Translations under genes and position numbers: made by a program | Part shown: positions 8,386-16,661 of the stretch, one piece after another | Layout of the letters: every line of letters begins with the position of its first letter | Position numbering within the stretch: position 1 is the first letter of the stretch | The notes under the pieces: model-generated | The model's database searches: none | What the model saw: only the letters and a program-made list of their open reading frames with translations | Told to the model about the DNA's origin: nothing | Assembly (NCBI GenBank): GCA_029863065.1 | Contig: JAOTWE010000003.1 | Location: 1-36,941 of the forward strand | Length of the DNA stretch: 36,941 bases | Direction: 5' to 3' | Source of the DNA: Betaproteobacteria bacterium | Lineage (GTDB): Bacteria > Pseudomonadota > Gammaproteobacteria > Burkholderiales > SG8-39

Positions 8386-8399
8386 TTGATCGAGGTCAA
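8386..8399. promoter_or_regulatory. FNR/Crp-family type box upstream of the HdrD-like gene
   Basis: The sequence TTGATCGAGGTCAA matches the FNR/DNR consensus TTGAY-N4-RTCAA at every defined position. It is centred about 48 bases upstream of the HdrD-like start codon, overlaps the stop codon of the NarL-like gene, and points to oxygen- or nitric-oxide-responsive control of the DsrMK-like pair. A weak AACAAT -10 candidate at 8360-8365 would place the box near -40. Confidence 0.6.
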
Positions 8400-9073
8400 T
8401 CGGAACGCGGGGCGGACGCTCTCCTCGCCTTGCCCAGGCCATGCTCGACCGCGGTCACTGCGGCCTCCACACGCGAGCGCAGGCCGAGCTTGCGCAGGAT
8501 CGCCTTGACGTGCAGCTTGACGGTGCCGTCGGTGATCTCCAGGGCGCGCGCGATCATCTTGTTGCTGGAGCCGTCGGCGATGCACCTGAGGATCTCCAGC
8601 TCGCGCGGCGTGAGCTCGGCGAAGGGCGCGGCCTTGCGCTCCGCGCCCGCGGCGGCGGCATCGCCGCGCACCAGGCCTGCCAGCGACCCGACCAGCTCCT
8701 GCGCCACCACGTTGTCGCCCTGCGCCGCCGCCTCGAGCGCCGGCACCAGCTCCTCGGGCTCCATGTCCTTCAGCAGGTAGCCGCGCGCGCCGGCGCGCAG
8801 CGCGGCGCTCAGGTCGGCATCCTCGCGGCTCATGGTCAGCATCACGACCGGCGCGCGCACGCCGCTCGCGCGCAACCGCTTCAGCGTATCGATGCCGCTC
8901 ATGCCCGGCATCTTGACGTCGAGCAGGATCAGGTCGGCGGGCAGCTCGAGCGCGCGCCGCACGCCTTCCTCGCCCGAGCCGACCGCGGCCACGACCTGAA
9001 CGCCGCGGCTCTGCAGCAGTTCCTCGATCCCTTTGCGCACCAGGGCGTGGTCGTCGATGAGCAGCACGCGCAT
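8396..9073 (-). CDS. NarL/FixJ-family response regulator
   Basis: The 225-residue protein has an N-terminal receiver domain with acidic pair Asp7/Asp8, phosphoacceptor Asp52 (LILLDVKMPG), conserved Thr-containing VVMLTMS and Lys in YLLKDMEP. A linker and a LuxR-type helix-turn-helix (LTPRELEILRCIADG, then SNKMIARALEITDGTVKLHV) follow. This is the NarL/NarP architecture. It lies one base downstream of a NarX-like kinase, so the two form a two-component system. Its targets are unknown; the adjacent DsrMK-like pair and the dsr operon are natural candidates. Confidence 0.93.
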   Translation of the reverse strand: MRVLLIDDHALVRKGIEELLQSRGVQVVAAVGSGEEGVRRALELPADLILLDVKMPGMSGIDTLKRLRASGVRAPVVMLTMSREDADLSAALRAGARGYLLKDMEPEELVPALEAAAQGDNVVAQELVGSLAGLVRGDAAAAGAERKAAPFAELTPRELEILRCIADGSSNKMIARALEITDGTVKLHVKAILRKLGLRSRVEAAVTAVEHGLGKARRASAPRSD

Positions 9074-9074
9074 G

Positions 9075-10289
9075 TCAGCCTCGCGCCGCCGCGGCCGGCG
9101 CGCCGGCCGGCGGCGCGTTGAACATCAGCACGATGCGCGTGCCCTCGCCGGGCTCGCTCTCGATCACGATCTGGCCGTGCAGCCGCTCGGTGCGCTCGCG
9201 CATGATGGCCAGGCCCGCGTGCGCGCCCGGCGCGCCGTCCTCGCCGGCGCCGGCCATGCCCAGGCCGTCGTCCTCGATCAGCACCGTGTACAGGTCCTCC
9301 TCGTTGTTGAGCAGGACGCGCACGTTATGCGCGCCGCTGTGCTTGCGGATGTTGGTGAGTGCTTCCTGGATGATGAAGAACACCTGGATTTCCTGGGCCG
9401 GCGTGAGCGCGAGCGCGTGGCATTCGTTCTGGAAGAACACGGCGATGCCGGTGTCGCGGCCGAAGCGCTCGACCAGGTTGGCGAGCGTCTGCGCCAGCCC
9501 GGCGTCGTCGATCTTCAGGCGGTAATTGGTCAGCAGCTCCCGCAGGTCCTCGTTCGCCTGCGTCATCGCGCGGCGCAAGCGGCTCGCTTCGTACTGGGCG
9601 CCGCCGATGTCCTTGCGCTCCAGGGACTCGCCCAGCAGCTTCAGCTGCAGGCGCATGCCGACGAGCGACTGCGCCAGCGAATCGTGAAGTTCGTTGCCAA
9701 TGAGATTGCGCTCCTCCAGGATGGCGAGGCGGCGCGCCTCGCTCTCCAGGCGCGATTTCTCGATGGCGAGGCCGAGGTGCCGCCCCACCGTGATCAGCAG
9801 GTCGGGCATGTCCTCGCCCATGGCGGCGAGCGGCCGGTCGAGAAACAGGTTGTAGACGCCGACGATGCGGTCCTGGTACTGCGCCGGAACCGCCACGAAC
9901 TCCGCGCAATCCTGCTCGAGCATCGGCCGGCCGATGAGCGCCGCGCACGGCGCGGTGCCGCGCTGGACGCGCAGCCCCCCCTGGCTCGCGGCCAGACCGC
10001 AGGGGCAGCGTCCCGCCGGCATCAGCCGGTCGCGCTCGACCACCTCCGGAGCCAGACCGCGGCTGGCGACGAGCCGGGTGCCGCCGTCGCCCGTGGCGAG
10101 CCGCACGCTCGCCGCGCGCGCGTCCACCAGCTCGATGAAGGTGTCGAGAAAGCCGTCAAGGAGCTGCTCGAGATTGCCGGGCTGGTTGAGGCTGCTGGCG
10201 ATCGCGTACAGGACGTCGAGCGATTGCGTCTTGCGCGCAAGGCGCACCGCCTGGGACTGCGCCTGCTTCGTGGACGTGGGCTCCGCCAT
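9075..10289 (-). CDS. NarX-like sensor histidine kinase without membrane segments
   Basis: The 404-residue protein has no obvious transmembrane helix, unlike classical NarX/NarQ. Residues about 25-175 form a GAF-like domain with a cysteine cluster (Cys95 and Cys97 in RCPCGLA, Cys115, Cys128). The HisKA_3 dimerisation helix carries the phosphoacceptor His202 (NELHDSLAQSL), and the HATPase domain shows FFIIQEALTNIRKHS and LIEDDGLGM. It phosphorylates the adjacent NarL-like regulator. A cytoplasmic cysteine-cluster GAF suggests sensing of redox state, a metal or a sulfur species rather than periplasmic nitrate; this is inference. It starts 48 bases after dsrR, on the same strand, and may be transcribed from the dsr operon. 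Confidence 0.9.
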   Translation of the reverse strand: MAEPTSTKQAQSQAVRLARKTQSLDVLYAIASSLNQPGNLEQLLDGFLDTFIELVDARAASVRLATGDGGTRLVASRGLAPEVVERDRLMPAGRCPCGLAASQGGLRVQRGTAPCAALIGRPMLEQDCAEFVAVPAQYQDRIVGVYNLFLDRPLAAMGEDMPDLLITVGRHLGLAIEKSRLESEARRLAILEERNLIGNELHDSLAQSLVGMRLQLKLLGESLERKDIGGAQYEASRLRRAMTQANEDLRELLTNYRLKIDDAGLAQTLANLVERFGRDTGIAVFFQNECHALALTPAQEIQVFFIIQEALTNIRKHSGAHNVRVLLNNEEDLYTVLIEDDGLGMAGAGEDGAPGAHAGLAIMRERTERLHGQIVIESEPGEGTRIVLMFNAPPAGAPAAAARG

Positions 10290-10337
10290 GGCGCGAGCCA
10301 GACTAACGCCGCGCCGTTGCCGCGTCCAGCGCGCGAC

Positions 10338-10640
10338 CTAGCGCGCCGCCTTGGGTGCCTTGTGCGACGGGTCGTTCGGATTGATGAAGATGTAGCGCCA
10401 CTCGCCCGGATTGATCTCGACGTAGTCGAGCGTGGCGCCGGTCAGCAGCTCGACGCTGCCGGGCGCGACGAGGACCGTGACGCCGTTCGAGACCGCCTGC
10501 GCATCGCCCTCGGCGCGCTCGTCGAAACCCATGCCGTACTCAATGACGCCCTTGTCATCGAGGCGCGCGGCGAGGCGCAGGCCTGCGCCGTCGGCCGATT
10601 TCAGGATCTGCGCGGCGGCCTGCGGCGTGACGGTGATCAT
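10338..10640 (-). CDS. dsrR: DsrR, cysteine-less IscA-like protein
   Basis: This 100-residue protein has the A-type carrier (IscA/HesB) fold signature (MITVTPQAAAQILKSA at the start, SVELLTGATLDYVEIN in the middle) but contains no cysteine. It therefore cannot bind an Fe-S cluster in the canonical way. That is the known hallmark of DsrR from Allochromatium vinosum, which affects dsr gene expression after transcription. Its start overlaps the stop of the dsrC paralogue by one base, making it the last gene of the dsr operon. dsrS, which follows dsrR in A. vinosum, was not recognised in this window. Confidence 0.88.
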   Translation of the reverse strand: MITVTPQAAAQILKSADGAGLRLAARLDDKGVIEYGMGFDERAEGDAQAVSNGVTVLVAPGSVELLTGATLDYVEINPGEWRYIFINPNDPSHKAPKAAR

Positions 10641-10954
10641 CAGCCGGTGCTCCAGGCGCGCGGCCGGCGCATGCCGGCGATCTTGCAGGCCTGCTTCACG
10701 TAGCCGTAGGGAAACAGCCGGAACAGGTCATTGCGGTCCTCGCGGCCCGCGCCGCGCCAGGCGGCCAGGTGCTTCATGACATGGCGGGCATCGGGCGCGA
10801 TGTGGTGCTCGTCGTAGTACTGCCGCATGAAGCGCAGCACCACCCAGTGCGTCTCGGTGAGCGCGACGCCCTCCTTGCGCGCCAGTTCCGCGGCGAGCGC
10901 CTCGTTCCAGTCGGCGGGATCGACGAGGTAGCCTTCTTCGTCCAGCGTCGGCAT
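10640..10954 (-). CDS. DsrC/TusE-family protein, CysB only
   Basis: The 104-residue protein belongs to the DsrC/TusE family (EEGYLVDPADWNEALAAELA, ETHWVVLRFMRQYYDEH, LFPYGYVKQACKIAG). Canonical DsrC has two C-terminal cysteines that carry the sulfur. Here the inner one is present (Cys90), but the penultimate one is replaced by Trp101 in a rewritten tail (RPRAWSTG). The ORF track starts at 11005; the ATG at 10952-10954 overlaps the dsrN stop and fits the family start. It sits between dsrN and dsrR, where A. vinosum has no gene. Without the outer cysteine it cannot form the DsrC trisulfide in the usual way, so a regulatory or partner-binding role is more likely. Confidence 0.88.
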   Translation of the reverse strand: MPTLDEEGYLVDPADWNEALAAELARKEGVALTETHWVVLRFMRQYYDEHHIAPDARHVMKHLAAWRGAGREDRNDLFRLFPYGYVKQACKIAGMRRPRAWSTG

Positions 10955-12324
10955 CAGGCGTGGGTCTGGGCGGTCGCGGCGAATTCCACGAAGCGCGCTG
11001 CCCAATGGTTTGCGGCGACGTCGCGCAGGTGCGCGTAGGACGCGAGCAGGTTCTTGTAGATGATGCCGTCATGCCGGCCGTCGATGCCGTAGCCGCGCTC
11101 AACGTCGTAGGCGAACTCCAGGCCGGGCGCGAGGTTCTCGACGCTCGAATAGTGGAACTCGTGCGCGCGGATCACCCCCGCCGGGCGCGCGGGCCACGGC
11201 CCGCAGCCGGTTTCGCGCAAGTGCACGTAGCCGCGGCCTACGGGCCGCGCGTGCATGACGATGTCGGCGGGGAGCACGCCCGCCATCTCGGCGCGGCGCC
11301 CGTTCCATTCGATGCTGCGCGCGAGGTACATCAGGCCGCCGCATTCGGCATAGGCCGGCAGACCGGATTCGATCGCGTTGCGCACCTCGGCGCGCAGCGC
11401 CGCGTTCGCGGCGAGCGCCTCCATGTGCGTCTCGGGGAACCCGCCGCCGATGAACAGGGCGTCGACGCGCGGCAGGCGCTTGTCGCGCAGCGCGTCGAAC
11501 GGCACGAGCTCCGCGCCCGCGGCGCGCAGCGCCTCCAGATCGCCCGGATAGTAAAAGCCGAAGGCGGCATCGCGCGCGACACCGATGCGCACCGGCGGAC
11601 CCCCGGTTGCAGTCCTCGCCGTCTCGGCAGCTCGCAAAGGCGCTGCCTCGCGGGAAATGGCCAGCACCTGCTCCAGATCGACCTGCGCCGCGATGCGCCC
11701 GGCGATCTCCTCCACGTGTGCGCGCGCCGCTTCGGCCTCGTTGCTCGGCACCAGCCCGAGGTGGCGCTCGACGATCGTCAGGCGCTCGTCGTACTGCACG
11801 GCGCCGAGCACCGGAACGCCGGTGTAGTGGGCGATCACGGCGCGCAGCTTCGCCTCGTGGCGCGTGCCACCGAGCTGGTTCAGGATCACGCCGGCGATAC
11901 GGATGTTCGGGTCGAATGCCTGGAAGCCGAGAATCAGCGGCGCGATGCCGCGCGTCATGCCGCGCGCGTCGATCACCAGGACCACCGGGGTGCCGGTCAT
12001 CGCCGCGAGCGCGGCGTTGCTGTTGCTGCCGTCCAGGGCGAGCCCGTCGTACAGGCCCTTGTTGCCCTCGATGATGCCGAGCGAGGCGCCGCGCATGCGC
12101 TCCACGACCTCGGCGCGGATCTCGTCCGCGCTGCTCAGATAGGGATCGAGGTTGTAGCACGGCCGCCCGGCTGCGAGCCCCAGCCACAGCGGATCGATGT
12201 AGTCCGGGCCCTTCTTGAAAGGCTGCACCGCCTCGCCGCGCGCGGCGAGCGCCGCGCACAAGCCGATGCACATCGTGGTCTTGCCCGAGGACTTGTGGGC
12301 GGCGGAGATGAACAGGCGGTTCAT
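10954..12324 (-). CDS. dsrN: DsrN, glutamine-dependent sirohaem amidase (CobB/CbiA family)
   Basis: The 456-residue protein is a cobyrinic acid a,c-diamide synthase homologue. The N-terminal half has a P-loop (AAHKSSGKTT) and KKGPDYIDPLW. The C-terminal glutamine amidotransferase domain has the nucleophile segment GLPAYAECGGLMYLA and the GFPETH box. In dsr operons this protein is thought to amidate sirohaem to the siro(haem)amide of DsrAB. The ORF track joins it to an 820-residue frame; the ATG at 12322-12324 overlaps the dsrP stop by 4 bases and gives the expected MNRLFISAAHKSSGKT start. CysG, elsewhere in the window, supplies the sirohaem. Confidence 0.93.
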   Translation of the reverse strand: MNRLFISAAHKSSGKTTMCIGLCAALAARGEAVQPFKKGPDYIDPLWLGLAAGRPCYNLDPYLSSADEIRAEVVERMRGASLGIIEGNKGLYDGLALDGSNSNAALAAMTGTPVVLVIDARGMTRGIAPLILGFQAFDPNIRIAGVILNQLGGTRHEAKLRAVIAHYTGVPVLGAVQYDERLTIVERHLGLVPSNEAEAARAHVEEIAGRIAAQVDLEQVLAISREAAPLRAAETARTATGGPPVRIGVARDAAFGFYYPGDLEALRAAGAELVPFDALRDKRLPRVDALFIGGGFPETHMEALAANAALRAEVRNAIESGLPAYAECGGLMYLARSIEWNGRRAEMAGVLPADIVMHARPVGRGYVHLRETGCGPWPARPAGVIRAHEFHYSSVENLAPGLEFAYDVERGYGIDGRHDGIIYKNLLASYAHLRDVAANHWAARFVEFAATAQTHA

Positions 12325-13517
12325 GCCGCTGCGGCAGCGATATCGCCGTCGGCCAGGCTGCGCGGCAGGAACGGCAATACCTTGAGCGCTACGGCGGTGA
12401 GGGCGAGCGCCAGCGCCACGCCGCCCACGCCGAGCGCCACTTCCGGCAGGCTCGGCGCGTAAGACGCGACCACGCCGTCGAAGAAGCTGCTGCGGACTTC
12501 CTTTCCCGGGAACAAGAGCTGCGGGTAGGCCTGGCCGCCGATGATGAGGACGTAGACCTGCGCGAGACCGCCCACGATCACGCCCAGCGCCGCCGCGACG
12601 AGCGCGCGACGCGACGCGGTTCCGTATAGGAGCGCGAGCGGCAGGATGCCGCCGATCAGGATCTGGCCGAGCCAGAAAAGCGCGGTGTAGATGCCGCCCT
12701 CCCACAGGAGGAAGCGCTCGAGCTCGTGCTGGCGCGCGATGTACAGGTTGGTGAGGTGATGCACGGCGACGAAATAGAGCACCGTGGCGACGAACACCCC
12801 GAGCAGGTTCCTGAGCCGGTTGAGCACCACATCGCCCAGCGCACGGCCGGTCCAGCGGCAGCCGGCCATCAGCACCAGCACGAAGATCGCCAGGCCGAAC
12901 GAGAACGACATGACGATGAACAGCGGCGCGAGCAGCGCGCTGTCGTAGGGCTCGCGCGCCACCAGGAAGCCGAAGATCGACCCGGTACCGGTGGTGAGGA
13001 CCAGGCGCCAGACGAACGCGAGCAGGCCCATGCGCGCGCTGTGGCGGTTCATGCGCCGCTCGAACATCGTCCACAGGTACAGCGCGACGATGGCGAAGAA
13101 TCCGGTATAGAGAAAAATGTTCCAGGCGAAGATCGACTTGAAGTTGTAGTGCGTCATCGCCACGATCAGCCGCTCGGGGCGCCCGAGATCGAGCACCAGC
13201 ACCGCCAGGCCGCCGGCGAGCAGGGTGACGGCGAGCAGGCCCGAAAGCCGCGCGAGCGGCTTGTAGAGCTCGCGGCCGAACACCGAGGCGATCGAGGCGA
13301 CGTTGAGCGCGCCCGAGGCGGCGACGATCAGGAACACCGCGAACACGTGCGGGATGCCCCAGACGATGCGGTTGCTCATGCCGGTGATGTGATGGCCGTG
13401 GTGCTCCATGGTCCACGCGGCGGCGAGGCCCGCGATGATCAGCGCCCCGAGCACCGCGAGCAGCGCCGCGTAGCCGCCGCTGCGGCCGTCGATCTCGCGG
13501 TACTGGATGCTCGCCAC
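12321..13517 (-). CDS. dsrP: DsrP, NrfD/PsrC-family membrane subunit
   Basis: The 398-residue polytopic membrane protein is an NrfD-type quinone-interacting subunit of the DsrMKJOP complex. It has about nine to ten hydrophobic helices and family segments such as GIPHVFAVFLIVAASGALN and NLYIARQHELERFLLWEGG. No ATG fits the family N-terminus, so I chose the GTG at 13517 (VASIQYREIDGRSGG), two bases after the dsrO stop; the next ATG (MEHHGHH) would cut off the first helix. The ORF track fuses this frame with an out-of-frame part of dsrO, which is not real. It exchanges electrons with DsrO and the quinone pool. Confidence 0.92.
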   Translation of the reverse strand: MASIQYREIDGRSGGYAALLAVLGALIIAGLAAAWTMEHHGHHITGMSNRIVWGIPHVFAVFLIVAASGALNVASIASVFGRELYKPLARLSGLLAVTLLAGGLAVLVLDLGRPERLIVAMTHYNFKSIFAWNIFLYTGFFAIVALYLWTMFERRMNRHSARMGLLAFVWRLVLTTGTGSIFGFLVAREPYDSALLAPLFIVMSFSFGLAIFVLVLMAGCRWTGRALGDVVLNRLRNLLGVFVATVLYFVAVHHLTNLYIARQHELERFLLWEGGIYTALFWLGQILIGGILPLALLYGTASRRALVAAALGVIVGGLAQVYVLIIGGQAYPQLLFPGKEVRSSFFDGVVASYAPSLPEVALGVGGVALALALTAVALKVLPFLPRSLADGDIAAAAA

Positions 13518-13519
13518 GG

Positions 13520-14242
13520 CTACAGGCCCTGGTAGCGCACGCCGGTGTTGAGCGCGAGGTCGGCGCGGATCTGGCTCGAGGGCTCGCTCTTCAGCCGCCG
13601 GTGGATAGCCGACGACGCGTCGTTCAGGTCGCCGAACGCCATTGCGCCGCCGCCGTCGCGGCCGCAGGCCTCGACGCAGGCCGGCGTCGCGCCGCGATCG
13701 ACGCGGTGCACGCACAGCGTGCAGGCCTCCACCGTGCCCTTGCCGCGCGGCACGTCCGCCTTCTGGCCGCTCACCGTCTCGTGGACGAAGGAGCGCGCGG
13801 CGTACGGGCAGGCCATGACGCAGTAGCGGCAGCCGATGCAGGTGTGCTTGTCGACCAGCACGATGCCGTCGGCGCGCTTGAACGAGGCGCCGGTCGGGCA
13901 CACGTCCACGCACGGCGGGTGCTCGCAGTGCTGGCACATGAGCGGCAGCGTCTGCGCGTAGCCGGTGCGCGTGTCGCGCAGGCTCACCTTGCGGATCCAC
14001 TGCGCATCGGTCGCCGGGCGAGCGTTCGAGGTGATGCCGTTTTCTTCGTGGCAGGCGGTGACGCAGGCGTCGCATTCCCCGCACTTCGTGATGTCGATCA
14101 GCAGACCCCAGCGCTGCAGCTTGGAGGCGGCCTCCTGCGGCGAGCGCGCCTGCGCGAGCTCGACCAGGCGCAGGCCCGGCGCGAGCGCCGCCGCCGTCGC
14201 CGCGGCGCCCCAAGCGAGAACCTGTCGGCGGTCCGGATTCAT
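13520..14242 (-). CDS. dsrO: DsrO, periplasmic Tat-exported ferredoxin-like iron-sulfur protein
   Basis: The 240-residue protein has a twin-arginine signal (NPDRRQVLAWGAAATAAAL) and four [4Fe-4S] motifs: CGECDACVTAC, CQHCEHPPCVDVCP, CIGCRYCVMACP and CTLCVHR with a later Cys. This is the NrfC/DsrO pattern. It transfers electrons between periplasmic DsrJ and membrane DsrP. The ORF track starts at 14332; the ATG at 14240-14242 overlaps the dsrJ stop by 4 bases and starts exactly at the Tat signal. Confidence 0.94.
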   Translation of the reverse strand: MNPDRRQVLAWGAAATAAALAPGLRLVELAQARSPQEAASKLQRWGLLIDITKCGECDACVTACHEENGITSNARPATDAQWIRKVSLRDTRTGYAQTLPLMCQHCEHPPCVDVCPTGASFKRADGIVLVDKHTCIGCRYCVMACPYAARSFVHETVSGQKADVPRGKGTVEACTLCVHRVDRGATPACVEACGRDGGGAMAFGDLNDASSAIHRRLKSEPSSQIRADLALNTGVRYQGL

Positions 14243-14622
14243 GGCCTGGCCGCGGCTTGCGCCTGCCGCAGCGGCGAGTGGCACTCGAAGCAGTCGATGC
14301 TCACCGCGGCATAGGCGTGACAGCTCGAGCAAAAGCCATCCTTGCCGAGGACGCTGCCGGTCTTGCGGCTGGCGTGGCAGTCAATGCAGTTCTTCAGGCT
14401 GAAGCGGGGCTCGCGAATGCCCTGGTGCAGGGTCAGGTCGCGCTGCTGCAGCAGCATCTGCATGTGGTCCCGGCGCATCTGCGCGGTCGGCGCCACGCAG
14501 GCCTCGCCTTTTTCGATCTTGATCACGGGCAGCGCGACGCGCCCTGCCGCCCGCCCGGGCGTGTCGGCGGCCCCTGCGACCGCCAGCATGGCGGCGATGA
14601 TTCCGGCGGCGATGCGCGTCAT
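14239..14622 (-). CDS. dsrJ: DsrJ, triheme cytochrome c
   Basis: The 127-residue protein has an N-terminal hydrophobic signal or anchor (MTRIAAGIIAAMLAVAGAA) and exactly three CXXCH haem sites: CIDCH, CSSCH and CFECH. This is the DsrJ signature; in A. vinosum the protein is anchored and faces the periplasm. It works with DsrO and DsrP in the DsrMKJOP complex and may oxidise a sulfur substrate. Its stop overlaps the dsrO start by 4 bases. Confidence 0.95.
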   Translation of the reverse strand: MTRIAAGIIAAMLAVAGAADTPGRAAGRVALPVIKIEKGEACVAPTAQMRRDHMQMLLQQRDLTLHQGIREPRFSLKNCIDCHASRKTGSVLGKDGFCSSCHAYAAVSIDCFECHSPLRQAQAAARP

Positions 14623-14638
14623 AGCGGCTCGCCGGCGC

Positions 14639-16639
14639 TCAGTGATCGCCCAGCCCCATCTTGATGTAGCCGGTGGGGCAGACGTCGGCGCAGATGTGGC
14701 AGCCGATGCACAGGTCGTAGTCGGTATAGACGTAGCGGCCCATCGTGGCCTCGGACTTGGGCGTGCGCTTGACCGCGACCTGCGGGCAATAGATCACGCA
14801 GTTGTCGCATTCGAAGCACATGCCGCAGCTCATGCAGCGCTTGGCCTCGTCCACCGCCTGCTTGTCGGTCAGGCCCACCATGCGCTCGGCGAAGTGCCCG
14901 AGCACCTCCTCGGCGGAAGGGCCGATCTCGGTGCGCTTGGTGCGCTCCTGGTAGGGGAAATGGCCGAGGAACAGCTCGTCGGACTTGCAGACCTCCGCGG
15001 CGCCGCGGTCCTCGTAGTTGTGGATGGCGAAGCCCCCCACCCCCTTGCCGGCGAGCGCGGTGCCGCGCAGTCCCTGGTCGATAAGGCGCGGGCCATTGGC
15101 CTCGGAGGATTCGTATTTCCCGGGCTCGAGGTTGACCTCGCGCAGCTTGTCGAGCAGGTTGAAATGGTGCACGTCGACCTTCGGCCGCTTCGCCATCTCC
15201 TTCTTGTTGAGATAGCGATCGATGCTGTCGGCCGCGATCGAGCCCTGGCCGATCACCGTGGTGAGCAGGTGCGGGCGGATGATGTCGCCGCAGGCGAAGA
15301 CGCCGGGGCGGTTCGGCAGCTGGTAGAACTTGTCGGCGGCGATCAGCCCCTTGCCGTTGTCGAGCTCTTCCATGCCGGTCAGGTCGCCTGCCTGTCCGAT
15401 CGCCACGACGATCAGATCGGCCTCGACGTCCATCTCGGTGCCGGGCTTCTCCTTGAAGTTGCCCTTGTCCCACTGCACCTCGATCAGCCGGAGCGCCTTG
15501 GCGCGACCGCTCTTCTCGTCGACGATCACCTTCTTGGGCAGGAGGTTCCCCTGGATCTTCACGCCCTCGCGCTGCGCGTCCTCGATCTCGTGCTTGGCAG
15601 CGTTCATCTCCTCGATCGGCTGCATGGACGTGAGCATCACGTCGGCGCCCTGGCGAGCAGCAAGCGTAGAGACGTCGTGCGCGGTGTGCCCCAGGACCAC
15701 GAATTCGGGCCGCTCGGTCTCCGTAGCGTCCTCGACGTAGCCCAGGCGCCGCGCCACCGACACCACGTCGACCGAGGTGTCGCCGCCGCCGACCACCACC
15801 ACGCGGCCGGCGACCGCCGCCAGGCGCCCCTGATTGAAGGCCTCGAGGAAGGCGACGCCGCTGATGCAGTTGGGCGCGTCGGCGCCCGGCACCTGCATCG
15901 GCTTTCCCGCCTTGCAGCCGAGGGCGAGCAGCACCGCGTCGTAGTCCTTTTCCAGGTCCTTCAGCGCCACGTCCTTGCCGATGCGCGTATTCAGGCGCAG
16001 CTCGACGCCCATGGCGATGATGCGGTTAATCTCGCCGTCGAGGTGCTTGCGCGGCAGGCGGTAGCCGGGCACGCCGTATTTCGCCATGCCGCCGAGTTCC
16101 GCATGATCCTCGAACAGGGTGACCGCGTGCCCCTTGCGGCGCAGTTGATACGCCGCGGACAGCCCCGCCGGGCCCCCGCCGACGATGGCGACGCGCTTGC
16201 CGGTCTCAGGCCCGGCCTGGAACGCAAAGTTCTGCTCCAGCGCGTAGTCGCCGATGTACTGCTCGACGGCGTTGATGCCGACGGTGTCCTCGATCTTGTT
16301 GCGGTTGCAGCCCGTCTGGCACGGCGCCGGGCACACGCGCCCCATCATCGACGGGAACGGATTGGCGTCGGTGGAGCGCCGGAACGCGTACTCCTGCATG
16401 CTCGTGTCCTTGGGCGCTTTTTCGACGCCGCGCACGATGTTGAGCCAGCCGCGGATGTCCTCGCCCGACGGGCAGCTCGCCTGGCACGGCGGCGTCTTGT
16501 GCACGTAGGTCGGGCACTTGTCGGACTCGTCGCCGCTGAAGATGCGCTCCTGCAGCGACTTCCACTCGTGATCGCCGTCCTTGAACTTGCGGAAGGTGTG
16601 CCCGCTCTTCGCTTCGGGCTTGGTCGCTGGCGCTGACAT
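14639..16639 (-). CDS. dsrL: DsrL, NAD(P)H:acceptor oxidoreductase
   Basis: This 666-residue iron-sulfur flavoprotein is GltD-like with a ferredoxin tail. The N-terminal Cys segments (CQASCPSGED, CPAPCQTGC) bind a [4Fe-4S] cluster. The FAD loop is VGGGPAGLSAAYQL near 155. The NAD(P) loop is VVVVGGGDTSVDVV near 285. The C-terminal part has two ferredoxin motifs (CMSCGMCFECDNC and CIGCHICADVCPTGYI). DsrL is needed for oxidation of stored sulfur in A. vinosum and links DsrAB to NAD(P)+; its presence marks the oxidative pathway. The long plus-strand ORF opposite (14342-16636) is an antisense shadow. Confidence 0.95.
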   Translation of the reverse strand: MSAPATKPEAKSGHTFRKFKDGDHEWKSLQERIFSGDESDKCPTYVHKTPPCQASCPSGEDIRGWLNIVRGVEKAPKDTSMQEYAFRRSTDANPFPSMMGRVCPAPCQTGCNRNKIEDTVGINAVEQYIGDYALEQNFAFQAGPETGKRVAIVGGGPAGLSAAYQLRRKGHAVTLFEDHAELGGMAKYGVPGYRLPRKHLDGEINRIIAMGVELRLNTRIGKDVALKDLEKDYDAVLLALGCKAGKPMQVPGADAPNCISGVAFLEAFNQGRLAAVAGRVVVVGGGDTSVDVVSVARRLGYVEDATETERPEFVVLGHTAHDVSTLAARQGADVMLTSMQPIEEMNAAKHEIEDAQREGVKIQGNLLPKKVIVDEKSGRAKALRLIEVQWDKGNFKEKPGTEMDVEADLIVVAIGQAGDLTGMEELDNGKGLIAADKFYQLPNRPGVFACGDIIRPHLLTTVIGQGSIAADSIDRYLNKKEMAKRPKVDVHHFNLLDKLREVNLEPGKYESSEANGPRLIDQGLRGTALAGKGVGGFAIHNYEDRGAAEVCKSDELFLGHFPYQERTKRTEIGPSAEEVLGHFAERMVGLTDKQAVDEAKRCMSCGMCFECDNCVIYCPQVAVKRTPKSEATMGRYVYTDYDLCIGCHICADVCPTGYIKMGLGDH

Positions 16640-16661
16640 GGCTATCTCCGGTTGAACCGCT

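Noticed and set aside
10954-13416. 820-residue minus-strand ORF suggesting a fusion with dsrN
   Set aside because: The upstream half is an out-of-frame reading of dsrP; the overlapping ATG at 12324 gives a normal DsrN start.
12321-14213. 630-residue minus-strand ORF suggesting a DsrO-DsrP fusion
   Set aside because: The upstream part is dsrO in the wrong frame; dsrO has its own stop at 13520.
14342-16636. 764-residue plus-strand ORF
   Set aside because: It is antisense to dsrL, has no recognisable domain and a biased composition.
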